A program made the position numbers and the translations under genes. DNA of 64,000 bases from Thereva unica (taxonomy: Eukaryota; Arthropoda; Insecta; Diptera; Therevidae): positions 47,592,953 to 47,656,952 of the forward strand of contig OX465283.1 in the NCBI GenBank assembly GCA_949987705.1, given 5' to 3'. Position 1 is the first letter of the stretch; each line of letters opens with the position of its first letter. A model generated the notes under the pieces. That model searched no databases. It saw nothing but the letters and a program-made list of their open reading frames with translations, and was not told where the DNA came from. Shown here in pieces: positions 32,575 to 44,555 of the stretch.

Positions 32575-33599
32575 TTATTATGTAACATATAGCATTATGT
32601 ACTACGTGCTATATACTAAGTGTTATGCACTATGTATTAGGTACTATGTACACGGACTATGTACTATGCGGTATGTACTATGTACTATTTATTATGGACT
32701 ATATACTGTCAACTATGTTTTATGTGCTATGTACTATGCACAAGGTATTATGTACTATGTATAATCTGCTATGTACTAGGTATTATGTACTTTGCATTAC
32801 GGACTATGTGCTATTTACTTTGAATTATGTACTATGAACTATGTACTATGTACTTTGTACTATGTATTATGTATTATGTACTACTTATTTTGGACTATAT
32901 ACTACCTACTATATACTGTCAACTATGTTTTATGTGCTATTTACTATGCACAAGGTATTATGTACTATGTATAATCTTCTATGTACTAGGTATTATGTAC
33001 TTTGCATTACGGACTATGTGCTATTTACTATGAATTATGTACTATGAACTATATATTTTGTACTTTGTACTATGTATTATATATTATTTATTTTGGACTA
33101 TATACTACCTACTATATACTGTCAACTATGTTTTATGTGCTATGTACTATGTACAAGGTATTATGTACTATGTATAATCTGCTATGTACTAGGTATTATG
33201 TACTTTGCATTACGGACTATGTGCTACTTACTATGAATTATGTACTATGAAGTATGTACTATGTACTTTGTACTATGTATTATGTACTATGTATTGGGGG
33301 CTATGATTAGGTACCATATACTGTTCACAATGTACTATGTATTAGGTATTATATACTATGTACTGCGATTATGTACTATTTATTCTGTACTATGACTAAG
33401 TATTATGAACTATGTGTTAGCTGCTATGTACTTTGCACTATATACTCTGTATTATGTATTTTCTACTAAATATTATGTACTTTGTACCAAACACTATATA
33501 CTATGTTCTATGTAAAAAGTATTATGTACTATGTACTAGGTACTTGCACTATGTACTATGAACTATGTATTATGTTTTGTATTATCTATTATGTATTAT
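32575..33599. repeat. TATGTACTA-type array with a 203-210 bp higher-order unit
   Basis: Degenerate TACTATGTA words run throughout. A higher-order unit marked by ATATACTGTCAACTATG occurs at 32701, 32911 and 33114 (spacings 210 and 203). Several long open frames here, rich in Tyr, Val, Leu and Cys, are products of the repeat and not genes. The array continues at 37586 after the P element. Confidence 0.85.
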
Positions 33600-33772
33600 C
33601 ATAGAATAACAAAGCTTACGCATAAAGAAGTCTCAACCCATATAAGAAATCGCCAACCAAATTTGCTTTACCTCCCATTGAGTTTACCTCGGCCTGAAGC
33701 TTCAAATCACGAAGTAATTGACGGGGTTGTGATATTGGTTATAAGCTTTGTGGAAGGTGGAATGTATTGGGA

Positions 33773-34515
33773 CGCATCTGATAGATGCGCCAGCGGCTAG
33801 TTGTGTGTGAAAGAAAACATTTCAATTTGTAGTTTTTTCAGGCTTCCACTGAAATAACCGGGGTGTGGAAATGAAAGAGAGCATTTTATGGCGCTTGGGT
33901 AGTGGGATAATGATAGCACTTTTTTTGTCCGATGCACACTTGATTCTTCAAAATTTTTCTTTAGAATTTTGGATTTTTAAGTGAATTGCTTCTTTGCGAT
34001 TTTCAGTGACAGTTCACTTTTTAATAACTGCGAGATATATTTTGAGCTAAGTGTAATAATCGTTCACAACTTTCCTTTAAATAAAACCTTATGTTAAGAT
34101 AATATTATATATTTATTTAAATATTGTGCGCAGCGACAGAGCGCAGAGTTAAAACCCTTTAGGCGCCCTGTAGTCGCTGAGTATTGAACAGTTAGTACTT
34201 TCTATACAAAATTCCCTCGTATTTACAGTAGGGATTCTTGTACTATTCTTATATACTGTTATATACTATCCTGATTAGGACTACTCACTTTCATCTATAT
34301 ACAATAATTACAATCTAGTTTTCTAAATAAACTATCTTAAACTATAATTATAACTAATCAAAGTGAATGAAAGTGTATGTGTTGCTATTATTTATGAGGT
34401 AATGCGAGCACCTCATTAGGTATTTATTAAGTAAATTTTGTTTTTAGTTGTGAGAGAGTAAGTACTAAGAATTTGAGTAAGTAAGTATTTTCCTTATATT
34501 TAATTTTGGATAAAT
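33773..34515. other. 5' region of the P-type element
   Basis: Non-coding leader between the terminal repeat and the ATG. A possible solo LTR or insertion (about 34090-34315; starts TGTTAAGATAAT) was suspected but not confirmed. Confidence 0.4.
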
Positions 34516-37263
34516 ATGGAAACCGTTAAAAGACGTAAAGAATGGGGAGTGCGCTGTGAAGTTCCTTCTTGCCGCACGACAAAAAGAAATTCCCCTTATA
34601 CTAGTTTTTTTAATTTTCCTACTAAAGGAAGCGATTTATTTGAGAGATGGGTACAAGCTGTTGGTTTAACTTGTGGCCCAAAACCCAAAAAACCTTATAT
34701 ATGTTCGAAGCACTTTCCACAAGTTTGTATTGGGAAAAAAAAACTTAAGAAAAATGCAGTGCCCTCTCTACATCTTGGAGAGGTTTTTGGTAATCAGTTT
34801 CCTTTAACTCAAACTACTTCTAATTTCAATTCAATAGATGATTCTGATTCAGATCATATTCCTGTTTTGTTTTCCGGTAAATCGTACAAACGACAAATAA
34901 GCAATGAATTGAGATTAGAAGATTTACCAAATTATCATATTGGACTTACTCAGAATACGGAAGAGATTTCCTTTTGTGCAAATTGCTTAAAAGCTGAAAA
35001 AAACTTGAAATATTATATGAATCAAAATAATATTTTAAAAAAACAAAATAAAATATTGCAGGCTAAGTTGAGGCAAAAGTCAAGGTTATGTAAATCCAGA
35101 CTTTCTCTTTTAAAGATAAAAAACAAAAACAAACAAAAATTGAAACCTGTGAAAAATGTCAACAAATCCCTGGCAGCTTTAATTGATTCTGTTGAGAATA
35201 TTGCTTCGTCATCAAAAACTTTTGCAAAAATGTTATTGTGCAAAAAATCTAAGACCAAGGTATGGTCGGATGATGCAAAAATGTTGGCACAAAACTTACA
35301 TTATAAATCTCCCAGCTCATATCAATTTATGAGAAAAACCTTGACATTCAACTTGCCTTCAATATCTTCAATATATCGGTGGTTACCAATTAAAAATTGT
35401 TCTGCTGGAGTTAATTGTAATATGAAAGAGTATTTAAGTAAAATAATTTTAAAGTGGTCTGACGAAGATAAATTAGTAGTTTTAATATTCGATGAAATGG
35501 CTATAAGAAGAGAACTACTTTATGATTCTTCCAAAGACGAAATTATTGGTTACGTTGATTTAGGAGACATCAAAAGCAAAAATATTGCCAAACATGTTTG
35601 TCTTTTTATGATAAGAGGTATTTTTACAAATTCAAAGATTATTATAAGCTATTATTCGATAGATACTTCGATTAAAGCACAAGCTCTAGAAACGAAAATT
35701 AAGGAAAATATTGACTATTGCAGTGATATTGGTCTTAATGTAAAGGTAATTGTGTGTGATCAGGCTTCGAATAACCGCAGTGTATTTAAACGTTTGGGAG
35801 TTTCCTATGACACCCCATATTTTGAATATAATTGCCAAAAAATCTTTGCCATGCATGACGTCCCACACTTATTCAAATCTATTCGCAACACAATCATGAA
35901 ATACAACATTGTTTGTGAAGATGGTGAAGTTAGTTGGAATGTCGTTAAAGAATTATATAATTTGGAACAAAAAAAGACTACCAAAATGTGCACAAAAATT
36001 ACAGCAAAGCATATTTATCCTGATACTTGGCAGAAAATGAAGGTGAGTTACGCTGTACAAGTACTAAGCCATACTTGCAGCTCTGCCATAAAAACAACTC
36101 ATGCTTTGCGGCAATTTAGTAATGAAGCTACCCCAAACGCACTTCCTACAGCTGAGTTTTTCGAAAAATTGAACAATTTATTTGATATGCTAAACAGTAA
36201 GCAACCTTTTAATAAAAATATTTATAAATCGGCTGTAAGAAAGGAAGGATTTATTAAATTAAATTTAGAAAATATGAAAAGATATCTTCAAACTGTGGAG
36301 GTAAAAACCCCCAAAAAAATATATTGTTTCGATGGTTTAGTACAAGCAATCAATTGCATTTTAGGTTTATCAGATCATATTTTTGAATCTTATTTGGATA
36401 AAGAGTTCTTACTGGCTTATAAATTTAATAGTGACGTAGTTGAAAATGTCTTTTCCTTAATTAGATATAAAGGCGGAAATAACAAAAATCCTTCCCTTTA
36501 TGACTTTAACCATATTGTTGGAAGAATTCTATCTAATAAAATAATAATGAACTCAGAATTCAGTAATTGCGAGCATGATAATGAAGATTTCATAGTTTTT
36601 GAAAAAAATGAATCAAATGAGGAAACTGAAACTGCAAAATCTGAAATTGCGGAGCCTTATAGAAGCGAAGTTATTTCCTCAAACGATGTGGGGGAGCCCC
36701 TGGTAATTCACGAAGATATTTTACTGGATTGCGTTGGTAATATAAACTCAAATGCTGATTGTGTGTTAAAAAATGCTTCATTAAGATATTTTGCGGGATT
36801 TGTAATTAAGAAATTTTTGGCATCAAACGATTGCAGCCTCTGTCTTAATGAAATGAAGCGATCAGATGAAATAATCAATCTTGAAAATGAGTCAGAAAGA
36901 TTTATATTCTTTAAAAATTATTCAAAATCATCAGACTTTGGAAGTTTGAATGCTCCAACTGAATTCTTTTTTGACTTGTGTTTAATACACATCAAAATTT
37001 TTGATCGAATTTCAACAGTCTCTTGTGAAATAAAAGGTATTAAAAAGCTAATTATAAATGAGTGCATAGAAACTACAAAAGGGATTCCAAAATTTTCTTC
37101 CTGGTTTTCTAATGATAATCCATGTTACGAGCATCATTATAAATTGTTAGACTATATGATATTGGTATTATTACGCAAAAATTGTCAATGGTGGACTGAA
37201 AAAATGAACGCAACTAAAGAATATCAAGCTAAAAGAAAGTTGTCGATATTACAAAATAAATAA
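34516..37263 (+). CDS. P-element/THAP9-type transposase, intact
   Basis: The frame has 915 codons without interruption, start at 34516 (AATATGG). The N-terminal THAP zinc finger is complete: C14, C19, C63 and H66, with W45, P60, F67 and the AVPSL box at about 79-84. A coiled, Lys-rich stretch follows (about 155-210). The RNase-H-like DDE core shows D326 (LIFDEMAIRRELLYD), D415 (VIVCDQASNNRSVF), HDVPHLFKSIRN (about 448) and E643 (DVVENVFSLIRYKGG). LRYFAGFVIKKF near 756 and a late region follow as in THAP9 and P transposase. THAP binds the element ends; the core cuts and joins DNA. It is longer than the Drosophila protein (about 750), close to THAP9. A polyadenylation signal is at 37305. No introns are evident, unlike Drosophila P. 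Confidence 0.93.
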   Translation: METVKRRKEWGVRCEVPSCRTTKRNSPYTSFFNFPTKGSDLFERWVQAVGLTCGPKPKKPYICSKHFPQVCIGKKKLKKNAVPSLHLGEVFGNQFPLTQTTSNFNSIDDSDSDHIPVLFSGKSYKRQISNELRLEDLPNYHIGLTQNTEEISFCANCLKAEKNLKYYMNQNNILKKQNKILQAKLRQKSRLCKSRLSLLKIKNKNKQKLKPVKNVNKSLAALIDSVENIASSSKTFAKMLLCKKSKTKVWSDDAKMLAQNLHYKSPSSYQFMRKTLTFNLPSISSIYRWLPIKNCSAGVNCNMKEYLSKIILKWSDEDKLVVLIFDEMAIRRELLYDSSKDEIIGYVDLGDIKSKNIAKHVCLFMIRGIFTNSKIIISYYSIDTSIKAQALETKIKENIDYCSDIGLNVKVIVCDQASNNRSVFKRLGVSYDTPYFEYNCQKIFAMHDVPHLFKSIRNTIMKYNIVCEDGEVSWNVVKELYNLEQKKTTKMCTKITAKHIYPDTWQKMKVSYAVQVLSHTCSSAIKTTHALRQFSNEATPNALPTAEFFEKLNNLFDMLNSKQPFNKNIYKSAVRKEGFIKLNLENMKRYLQTVEVKTPKKIYCFDGLVQAINCILGLSDHIFESYLDKEFLLAYKFNSDVVENVFSLIRYKGGNNKNPSLYDFNHIVGRILSNKIIMNSEFSNCEHDNEDFIVFEKNESNEETETAKSEIAEPYRSEVISSNDVGEPLVIHEDILLDCVGNINSNADCVLKNASLRYFAGFVIKKFLASNDCSLCLNEMKRSDEIINLENESERFIFFKNYSKSSDFGSLNAPTEFFFDLCLIHIKIFDRISTVSCEIKGIKKLIINECIETTKGIPKFSSWFSNDNPCYEHHYKLLDYMILVLLRKNCQWWTEKMNATKEYQAKRKLSILQNK

Positions 37264-37585
37264 TTTTTCTTAAACACACTTGGACTGTGTTAGCAAACTA
37301 AAATAATAAAACACGGTAACCTGCATTGAACATGGCCGTAAAACTACATTCAAATATTTTCATACACAACTAGCCGATTTTATTCATTAAGCAATAAGCT
37401 CAAGCAGATAGGTCCCAATGCATTCCACCTTCCACAAAGCTTACAACCAATATCACAACCCCGTCAATTATTTCATGATTTGAAGCTTCAGGCCGAGGTA
37501 AACTCAATGGGAGGTAAAGCAAATTTGGTTGGCGATTTCTTATATGGGTTGAGACTTCTTTATGAGTAAGCTTTATTATTCTATG

Positions 37586-37800
37586 GTATTATGTACTATT
37601 TACTATGCACTATGTACTATGTACAATGTTCTATGTATTATGTTCTATGTACTAAGTGCTATGTACTATTTACTATGAACTATGTATTATTCACTACTAC
37701 TATGTACTATATTGTGTAATATGTACCATGAATTATGTTCTATGTATTATTTACATATGTATTATATATTACGGATTACGTATTATGTATTATTGTATAT
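37586..37800. repeat. TATGTACTA-type array, right part
   Basis: Continuation of the array at 32575-33599, split by the P-type insertion. Confidence 0.8.
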
Positions 37801-38554
37801 ACAAAATTTATTGACCTTTATCCTTCTGTGGTACTAAGATTGATTTGGACATATGACCATAGAGGTCTTAATTTCCAAAATGTGCCCAGACACACATACA
37901 TTTTTTTATGATATATATTTTTGTTTAAGTTTTTGGAGATTGGTTATTGATAGTACATTTTATTAGGGTTATAAGGAACAAGTACTGTTATTGCGCCCAT
38001 GATCAGTATTAACGCGTATTATATTCATGCCAATTTTCACGGTAATTCGCTTTACCATATAACATAAAATACACCACTACAACGCGAAAAAAAACATTAC
38101 GGTTTCGTTTTTGATATACAGTATACGTTGATTTTTCAAAGCGGCTGACTTTGGTTAGGTTTTGGATAGTATGGGAGGGAAAGGGGGTGGTTGGAGTCGT
38201 AATGGTTTAGCCGCTAGTGCGATTTTGTTTTGGTGCAGGTTTACGTATCACCCTGAATTTAAGTAACCCTAGGACCTATTTTCATGAATATGGTAGCAAT
38301 GATACTCCCACCCATCTAAAACTACATAAGTCAAAGCTCTCCACCTCAGCACCTTTCAGAGTATGTATTTTTTTCCACTAAAATTTCAACATCAACTATC
38401 TCTATCTCTATTTTTTAAATTTAACTAAACTATATTTTGTAACAAATGCTCCCATACTATTCATACTCGGCACGTGTTTCACTATAATGTTGAATTTAAT
38501 GGGACCCAAATCGAATTTTTTTTACCGGATCAGCAGTGGATTTGGAATTCATAA
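37801..38554. other. Interior of the 8.5-kb element
   Basis: Mixed AT-rich sequence between the two arrays; no frame or repeat recognised. Confidence 0.4.
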
Positions 38555-40035
38555 ATTTTTACTAAAAATTCGTCCTTTGTGTCTTTAAAAACCCCCACAC
38601 CGATTTTCATTGCAATTGGAATACCATTGCCAAAAGTAGTCCACCATTTTGAATTGGCAAATTTTATTAAAATAGATTCTAAAAGAAAAGAGTAAATAAA
38701 AGGATTATTCTAATTTGACATTATACGCTCGAAGTCACTCACTGAGGGAGTGTTAACCAAAAATTTGTCATTTGGATCCCTCAAAACCCCTCGACACTAA
38801 TTTTCATTACAATCAGAGCACAATTGCCAAAATTAGTCCGCCATTTTGAATTTTAAAATTTTGGCCACAAATTTGTCATTTGGATCCCTCAAAACCCCTC
38901 GACACTAATTTTCATTACAATCGGAACACAATTGCCAAAATTAGTCCGCCATTTTGAATTTTAAAATTTTGATCACAAATTTGTCATTTGGATCCCTCAA
39001 AACCCCCTGACACAAATTTTCATTACAATCGGAACACAATTGCAAAAATTAGTCCGCCATTTTGAATTTTAAAATTTTGACCACATATTTGTCATTTGGA
39101 TCCCTCAAAACCCCCTGACACTAATTTACATTACAATCGGAACACAATTACCAAAACTAGTCCGCCATTTTGAATTTTAAAATTTTGACCACAAATTTGT
39201 CATTTGGATCCTTCAAAACCCCTCGACACTAATTTTCATTACAATCGGAACACAATTGCCAAAATTAGTCCGCCATTTTGAATTTTAAAATTTTGACCAC
39301 AAATTTGTCATTTGGATCCCTCAAAACCCCCTGACACAAATTTTCATTACAATCACAATTGCAAAAATTAGTCCGCCATTTTGAATTTTAAAATTTTGAC
39401 CACAAATTTGTCATTTGGATCCCTCAAAACCCCCTGACACTAATTTACATTACAATCGGAACACAATTGCCAAAACTAGTCCGCCATTGTGAATTTTAAA
39501 ATTTTGACCACAAATTTGTCATTTGGACCCTCAAAACCCCTCGACACTAATTTTCATTACAATCGGAACACAATTGCCAAAATTAGTCCGCCATTTTGAA
39601 TTTTAAAATTTTGTCATTTGGATCCCTCAAAACCCCCTGACACAAATTTTCATTACAATCGGAACACAATTGCAAAAATTAGTCCGCCATTTTGAATTTT
39701 AAAATTTTGACCACAAATTTGTCAATTGGATCCCTCAAAACTCCCGACACTAATTTTCAGTACAATCGGAACACAATTGCCAAAACTAGTCCGCCATTTT
39801 GAATTTTAAAATTTTAACCACAAATTTGTCATTTGGATCCCTCAAAACCCCCCGACACTAATTTTCAGTACAATCGGAACACAATTGCCAAAACTAGTCC
39901 GCCATTTTGAATTTTAAAATTTTAACCCCAAATTTGTCATTTGGATCCCTCAAAACCCCCCGACACTAATTTTCAGCACAATCGGAACACAATTGCCAAA
40001 ACTAGTCCCCCATTTTGAATTTTTCTTCTTTCTGC
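38555..40035. repeat. 107-108 bp satellite, about 13 copies
   Basis: The unit begins CACAAATTTGTCATTTGGAT and contains CCGCCATTTTGAATTTTAAA. Starts of GTCATTTGGATCC fall near 38768, 38875, 38983, 39090, 39198, 39306, 39408, 39517, 39605, 39721, 39828 and 39936, with an older divergent copy at about 38570. Most units keep a GGATCC site. Copy-to-copy differences are a few percent. Two copies are shortened (around 39350 and 39590). Confidence 0.92.
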
Positions 40036-40410
40036 CATTTTGGGCGCCATACTCCCCATTTTTTTTTTTTTTTTTCATATTATGCTCTTTATATGAATGA
40101 TTCTCCAAAAAATGGCACCATCATATAAAATTGGAGTGTCTATATCTATATTGAAGCGGAATAATTGTTAGTTTTAATTGTTTTTTAGAACAATTGACAA
40201 AATTAATTGCAATTGATAAATTAATTGCAATTGAATTAGTTCTAATATACAATTAATACAGATTAATCCAAATAAATTAATTGTGGGGTGCAATTAATAG
40301 TTCAATCACAATTAATTTTAATTGCAATTAAATTAATCGCAATTAATTTTTTAATCAATTAATTAATTGATTGAAAATTTAATTGATTAATGCCCAACAC
40401 TGGCGCAGAT

Positions 40411-41095
40411 GATAGCTAGCCACCCCGGTTGCGCAGCAACACCTAGGAATCTCGGGGCTGCTCTGAGCTTTGTCCCAACTGGGCTAAGACTCCCTTGCAC
40501 TGGCATTAATTTATCCGTGGTCAGAAGAGACTCTGGGTAATCAGTCGCGAGCACACCCATTCTGACACTCTCTGCCATTTGGCAGAAGGTCGGCTTAAAG
40601 CTACTTTAGGCTCTATTATGGGTGCGTCGGACTTCTTTGGTGAAGGCTTTTCAGCTGGCTTTCCAGACCGTGTAGCTGAAGCCTTCGCTCTTTCTGCAGG
40701 GGCATTTTAGCCAGGAGAGGATCCAAAAGATCTACCCCTCTTCTAATTAGGAAGAATGGTTTTCCTCTCTTTCTTGGGGGCCACGCGGCTTTTTCACGGG
40801 AGGAGCCAGCGTCCAAAAGTCGTTTAAAACGTTTGCTGGCTGTGCCACTTCGGTTTTTAGAAGGACCTTTAGCTTTTTCGGGTCGCCCCTCCGATGGCGC
40901 AGAAGGTGAACGTGGTACCACCTGCGGGCCTCTAAGGAGATCTACATTGAATCTCCATTGTATTCATCCCTTCAGCACGATTGTTTACACCTTGGGATTG
41001 CCTGCATCTATCTTAGTCAGGACACCCTTCCGGGGCCATGCAAGCCTCACCACCACGACAAGGTGTAGATACGTCGCCAATTTTTTAGATTTAAT
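40411..41095 (-). pseudogene. LINE ORF1 fragment
   Basis: On the minus strand, AKGPSKNRSGTASKRFKRLL and EKAAWPPRKRGKPFF at 40870-40750 are followed by MAESVRMGVLATDYP, LMPVQGSLSP and APRFLGVAAQPGWLAIICA at 40578-40411. This is the ORF1 style of I-group LINEs (a basic region followed by a conserved fold). It stops exactly at the 8.5-kb element and resumes at 31910. Frameshifts are present. Confidence 0.7.
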
Positions 41096-42592
41096 TTAAG
41101 TGTAAAAGAGTCAGTAAAGGAAAGGTTCAACGAATTTGAAAGCTTTTAAAAACACTAAGTCGAAATTTATCAATAATTGATTTCTATAAAAAGTAATCAC
41201 TATAGACTCTTGCATAGTTACTAAAAGAATCTTTTATCAAAATATTTTCAACTTTTATCTTTTTTTTTTCATTTATTTTTTTTTTTGATTGTATTAAAAA
41301 AACTTTATGTTGTGCCACTGTTGCGATATGTTCTCTAAGATAAAGCTAATGTAATAAAATCTCCACCTCGAAAGAAGATATTATAATCAATATTTGGTCT
41401 ATTATCAAAATATCAAATGGTGTCAGTTTTGAAATAAAAATTTTGTTTAATTTTCAAAGATGTCAAAACATTGTACCATATAAAATTTGGCTTCATAAAG
41501 TGATAAATTGACATTTCTTTCTACGAATTGATTTTTGAAAAGCAATTATCGATATCGATAATCATTACTGAGTTTCGACAGAAATAATTGTTTTGTTTTA
41601 TCTATATAATCGAAGGAAACGACGATAATATAAAAATGAAATATATTTCTTAGAAATACGGAAAAAATCCACCATGAACCGACATGACTAAAGCAATGAC
41701 ATAAGACCAAAATAATGGTTAATTAATCTAATTATAATCCGTGGACTTTAAACAAATATTTGGTGCTTTAAGTCAATTTTAAAAATCAACATGAAAAGGG
41801 GGTGTGTCCACACAATATAAAGTTATGAAAATGCTCGATTTGCAACATTTAAAACCGGCTGGAAGTAGTCTCAAACCGGTTGGTTGTTGTTCCTCAACTA
41901 GGAAATAACGTCTGGGCCTCTAGACCTAAAGTTACAACTATTCGTATATTTGGCATTGAATATTTTGACTGTCAATGGTAGACATATGTATTTAAAATAT
42001 TGTATTTTGTAGCCCAAAGCATAAAGACCAACTTTCATAGTAAACTAGAGCGAAAGTGGTTCTTGATTTTTTGGATTATGGTAACAAACTTGTTTTTGGG
42101 TTTATGCATTCTAAGCATAAAATAACAGTTTTAGGAATTTTAATTAATTTATTGCTTATCAGTTTTTTTTAGTTTTTTGCGTCATGATATAAATTTGTAA
42201 TAAATAAATTCTAATAGAATGTTGTAAAATGGCTTATCTGTATACTCGAAATGCGTACATTTTTTGTACGTTGTTTAGAGGAATCTTCCTGATTTTTTCT
42301 AACATAAAATTGTTTGCATCCGCGTTGACTGTCTTTATCAGTTTATAAAGATTTTTTTTTATAAATTCTAAAATTATGGCTGGTCGGTCATGAAAATAAG
42401 AAAGATAACAAAAAGAGGGAGCCGCCGAGTCTTAAAACAACATGAGACACAACATTGTAGATTGACGTTAGTTTTTTTTATGGGCATCGATTGTGGATCG
42501 ATACTAATAAAGAAAAGTATTTGAAAATGATACTTGCATTTATTTTGTGTGTAAGTCTAAGATCAGGTGTCACCCTTTGTACTACCAGTCTG
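41096..42592. other. AT-rich stretch, nothing recognised
   Basis: No recognisable gene. The end (42540-42592) resembles the 3' untranslated part of the LINE that follows. Confidence 0.4.
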
Positions 42593-44090
42593 TCATGTCG
42601 TACATGTCAAGGTCAGATGTCTGGTAGCAAGCTTAGCTCGAAGGATAGAGAAAGGATAAGATAGATTAAAGGGAGTGTGGGGGTGCATGAGGAGATGGAG
42701 ATGAACCTTGCGTTTGAACTCTTGGATGTTGTATGTGTTCGGGAATACTGACTGTGGGAGGTTGTTCCACAGATGAGTTGTTCTCGAAAAGAACGAGGAT
42801 GAGCCGAAAGAGCTAGTCTTTTGTTGTGGGAAAAACATTGCCGTGGAGGCAGGAGGTTATATGTATATTTCGATGGAACAGTCATTATGGTAGATGCGGT
42901 AGAATTTTACCAGAGTCGCTACATTCCTGCGATGGCTTAATGAATCAATCAGTCATGCTAAGGTGGTACTCGCTGCCCCTGCCCAGAGATACGAGTTGAG
43001 TTCGAGGCGGGTCCGAATGTAGGATTTGCACCTTTTAAGGAATCCCAAGCATTGTGATGCTTGTTTATCGATTTGGAATATGTGATTACTCCAACGCAGT
43101 TAATGTTACGCCTAGGATATTGAGAGATGGTTCTGCCATCAGTAATAGACTGTCTACTGTAATAGGAGGAATTAAGGAGCGCGTTTTTTTAGAGAAGAGA
43201 CAGTATTTTGTTTTCCGTGCGTTGAATTCAACATGATTCTTGTGGCCCCAATCAAGAATTAGATTCATATCCCTGTTGATTGAAATGGACATAAGTTCAC
43301 GATCAAGTAGTCAAGGTCTGTCACGTGCTTGTCTTGCTTTTTCGAAGCTATACGAGTAACGCAGAGTACTGCCATCAGCAAAGATGTGAAGTGAGTTGAG
43401 TGGGATTGAGATCAGGTCATTTATGAAAACCAGGAAGAGAATTGAATTGAGCCCTGGGGAACACCTGCAATAATGGTGTGGGGATTAGATTCAACGCCGT
43501 CCAACACTATCTTGATTGAACGGTCAGAAAGGAAACGCTCAAACCAATTCTTTAGAAGAAAGTCAATACCAATATCTTCAATTTTACTCAATAGAGCAGG
43601 ATGCAATACTCTATCAAAGGCCTTGGAGATATCGAGAGCAACCAGCCCGGATTCACCAAAACGATGAGTGTTTTGGTAGAGGTGCTCGGTTAGGCATACA
43701 AGGAGGTCGCCAGTAGATATTTTAGATCTAAAGCCGTACTGCTTGTCATCCAATATTTGGTTGCATTCAAAATATTCCATAAGCTTTCTGTTTATTATTA
43801 TCTCCATGATTTTGGAGAGAATAGAAGTGATTGCTATTGGGCGGTAGTTAGCGGGGTCGCTGGAGTCACCTTTTTTCGGTATACGCTGAACATGGGCCAT
43901 TTTCCAGGAGTCGGGGAAAACTCCGGAGAAGTATGAAAGGACGTAGAGTTTTGCGCAGAGGTTTAGCCAAAGGTGAAGCACATTTTTTAAGAACCATAGG
44001 GACGGGGCCAGTGTATTCATTAGAATCAAGCTCATTGCGGCACTAGTACACTTCACGAGTCCTGGAGAAAACTCTGCCCATTGAATGACA
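42593..44090 (-). pseudogene. LINE ORF2 relic (reverse transcriptase to C-terminus)
   Basis: On the minus strand an RT frame of 211 codons (44056-43421) carries RIPKKGDSSDPANYRPIAIT, ILDDKQYGFRSKISTGDLLV, GLVALDISKAFDRVLHPALL and IIAGVPQGS. A frameshift follows, then NLILDWGHKNHVEFNARKTK (43292-43086), degraded wording from 43030 to 42890, and a C-terminal TTHLWNNLPQSVFP and FKRKVHLHLLMHP (42800-42690). The YADD box reads FADGSTLRYS in a shifted frame. It is of the jockey/CR1 supergroup; other fragments of this family lie at 20825-21480 and 61480-61665. Confidence 0.9.
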
Positions 44091-44547
44091 AGAATCCTCT
44101 ACAATAATAGATATTCAACACTGATTTTAAGGGATCTCTTTTCCAAGAAAAATAGTTATCGGCAAAAATAAATGAACCAGAATAGTGTTTCAACAGAAAA
44201 TGAAAATTTTAGTATAGTGCGGAATATGCCTACTTGCAGTTCAGAAAAAATTATAACCGATATTCGGAATTTAACAAATACAAAATTAATCATTAACAAA
44301 AAATGTTGATTACTGTGGCAAATGAATGGTGATTTTACTAATACCGAAAAATACAAGTTCAGTTTCTGTAAAACTTAGACAACACCCTGTAGCTATTGAT
44401 ATTGTGAAAATTTTACGAAATGAGAGAAAAGTTTAAAAGTAATTTAGTCTTAATAGCCATTTAATGATTGAATGAATTGTAATCATTAGTTTCAGTTACG
44501 GCTAAGCCCAAGAGTAAAACTTCCTTAGTCAAGCTATTAATCCGTGT
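44091..44547. other. Spacer, nothing recognised
   Basis: AT-rich. A 66-codon minus frame at 44356-44156 has no recognisable content. Confidence 0.4.
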
Positions 44548-44555
44548 ATCTAAAG

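Larger units (their letters stand above)
33600..37585 (+). mobile_element. Complete P-type transposon
   Basis: The element is 3,986 bp. Terminal inverted repeats of 173 bp (33600-33772 and 37413-37585) differ at about six positions (roughly 96%). They begin CATAGAATAA; P elements also start with CA. The flanks read GTATTAT on both sides, a 7-base match directly at the ends (P elements make 8-bp duplications; the flanking array is itself TATGTATTAT-like, so the exact length is ambiguous). A second inner inverted pair, GGCTAGTTGTGT(G/A)TGAAA, lies at about 33794 and 37360. It contains one uninterrupted THAP transposase gene. Confidence 0.92.
31911..40402. mobile_element. 8.5-kb hAT-type element carrying satellites and a P-type transposon
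   Basis: The ends CAGTGTTGGGC and its inverse are flanked by a perfect 8-bp duplication GCGCAGAT (31903-31910, 40403-40410), the hAT signature. Subterminal regions at both ends are dense in AATTAATTAATTG words; at the left a 74-bp unit is repeated about twice (from 31982). No hAT transposase is present. Instead the interior holds a TATGTACTA-type array, a P-type element (33600-37585), and a 107-108 bp satellite. Without the P element it is about 4.5 kb. It is non-autonomous by content. Confidence 0.85.

Noticed and set aside
32625..33250. Several overlapping open frames of 60-82 codons rich in Tyr, Cys, Leu and Val
   Set aside because: They are translations of the TATGTACTA array, whose unit happens to lack stops in some frames; they are not genes.
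34092..34315. Possible solo LTR in the P-type element leader
   Set aside because: A TGTTAAG start was seen, but no matching end or flanking duplication could be shown.
38555..40035. Regular repeat array considered as a CRISPR locus
   Set aside because: Units are contiguous 107-108 bp tandem copies without unique spacers, and the setting is eukaryotic. It is a satellite.
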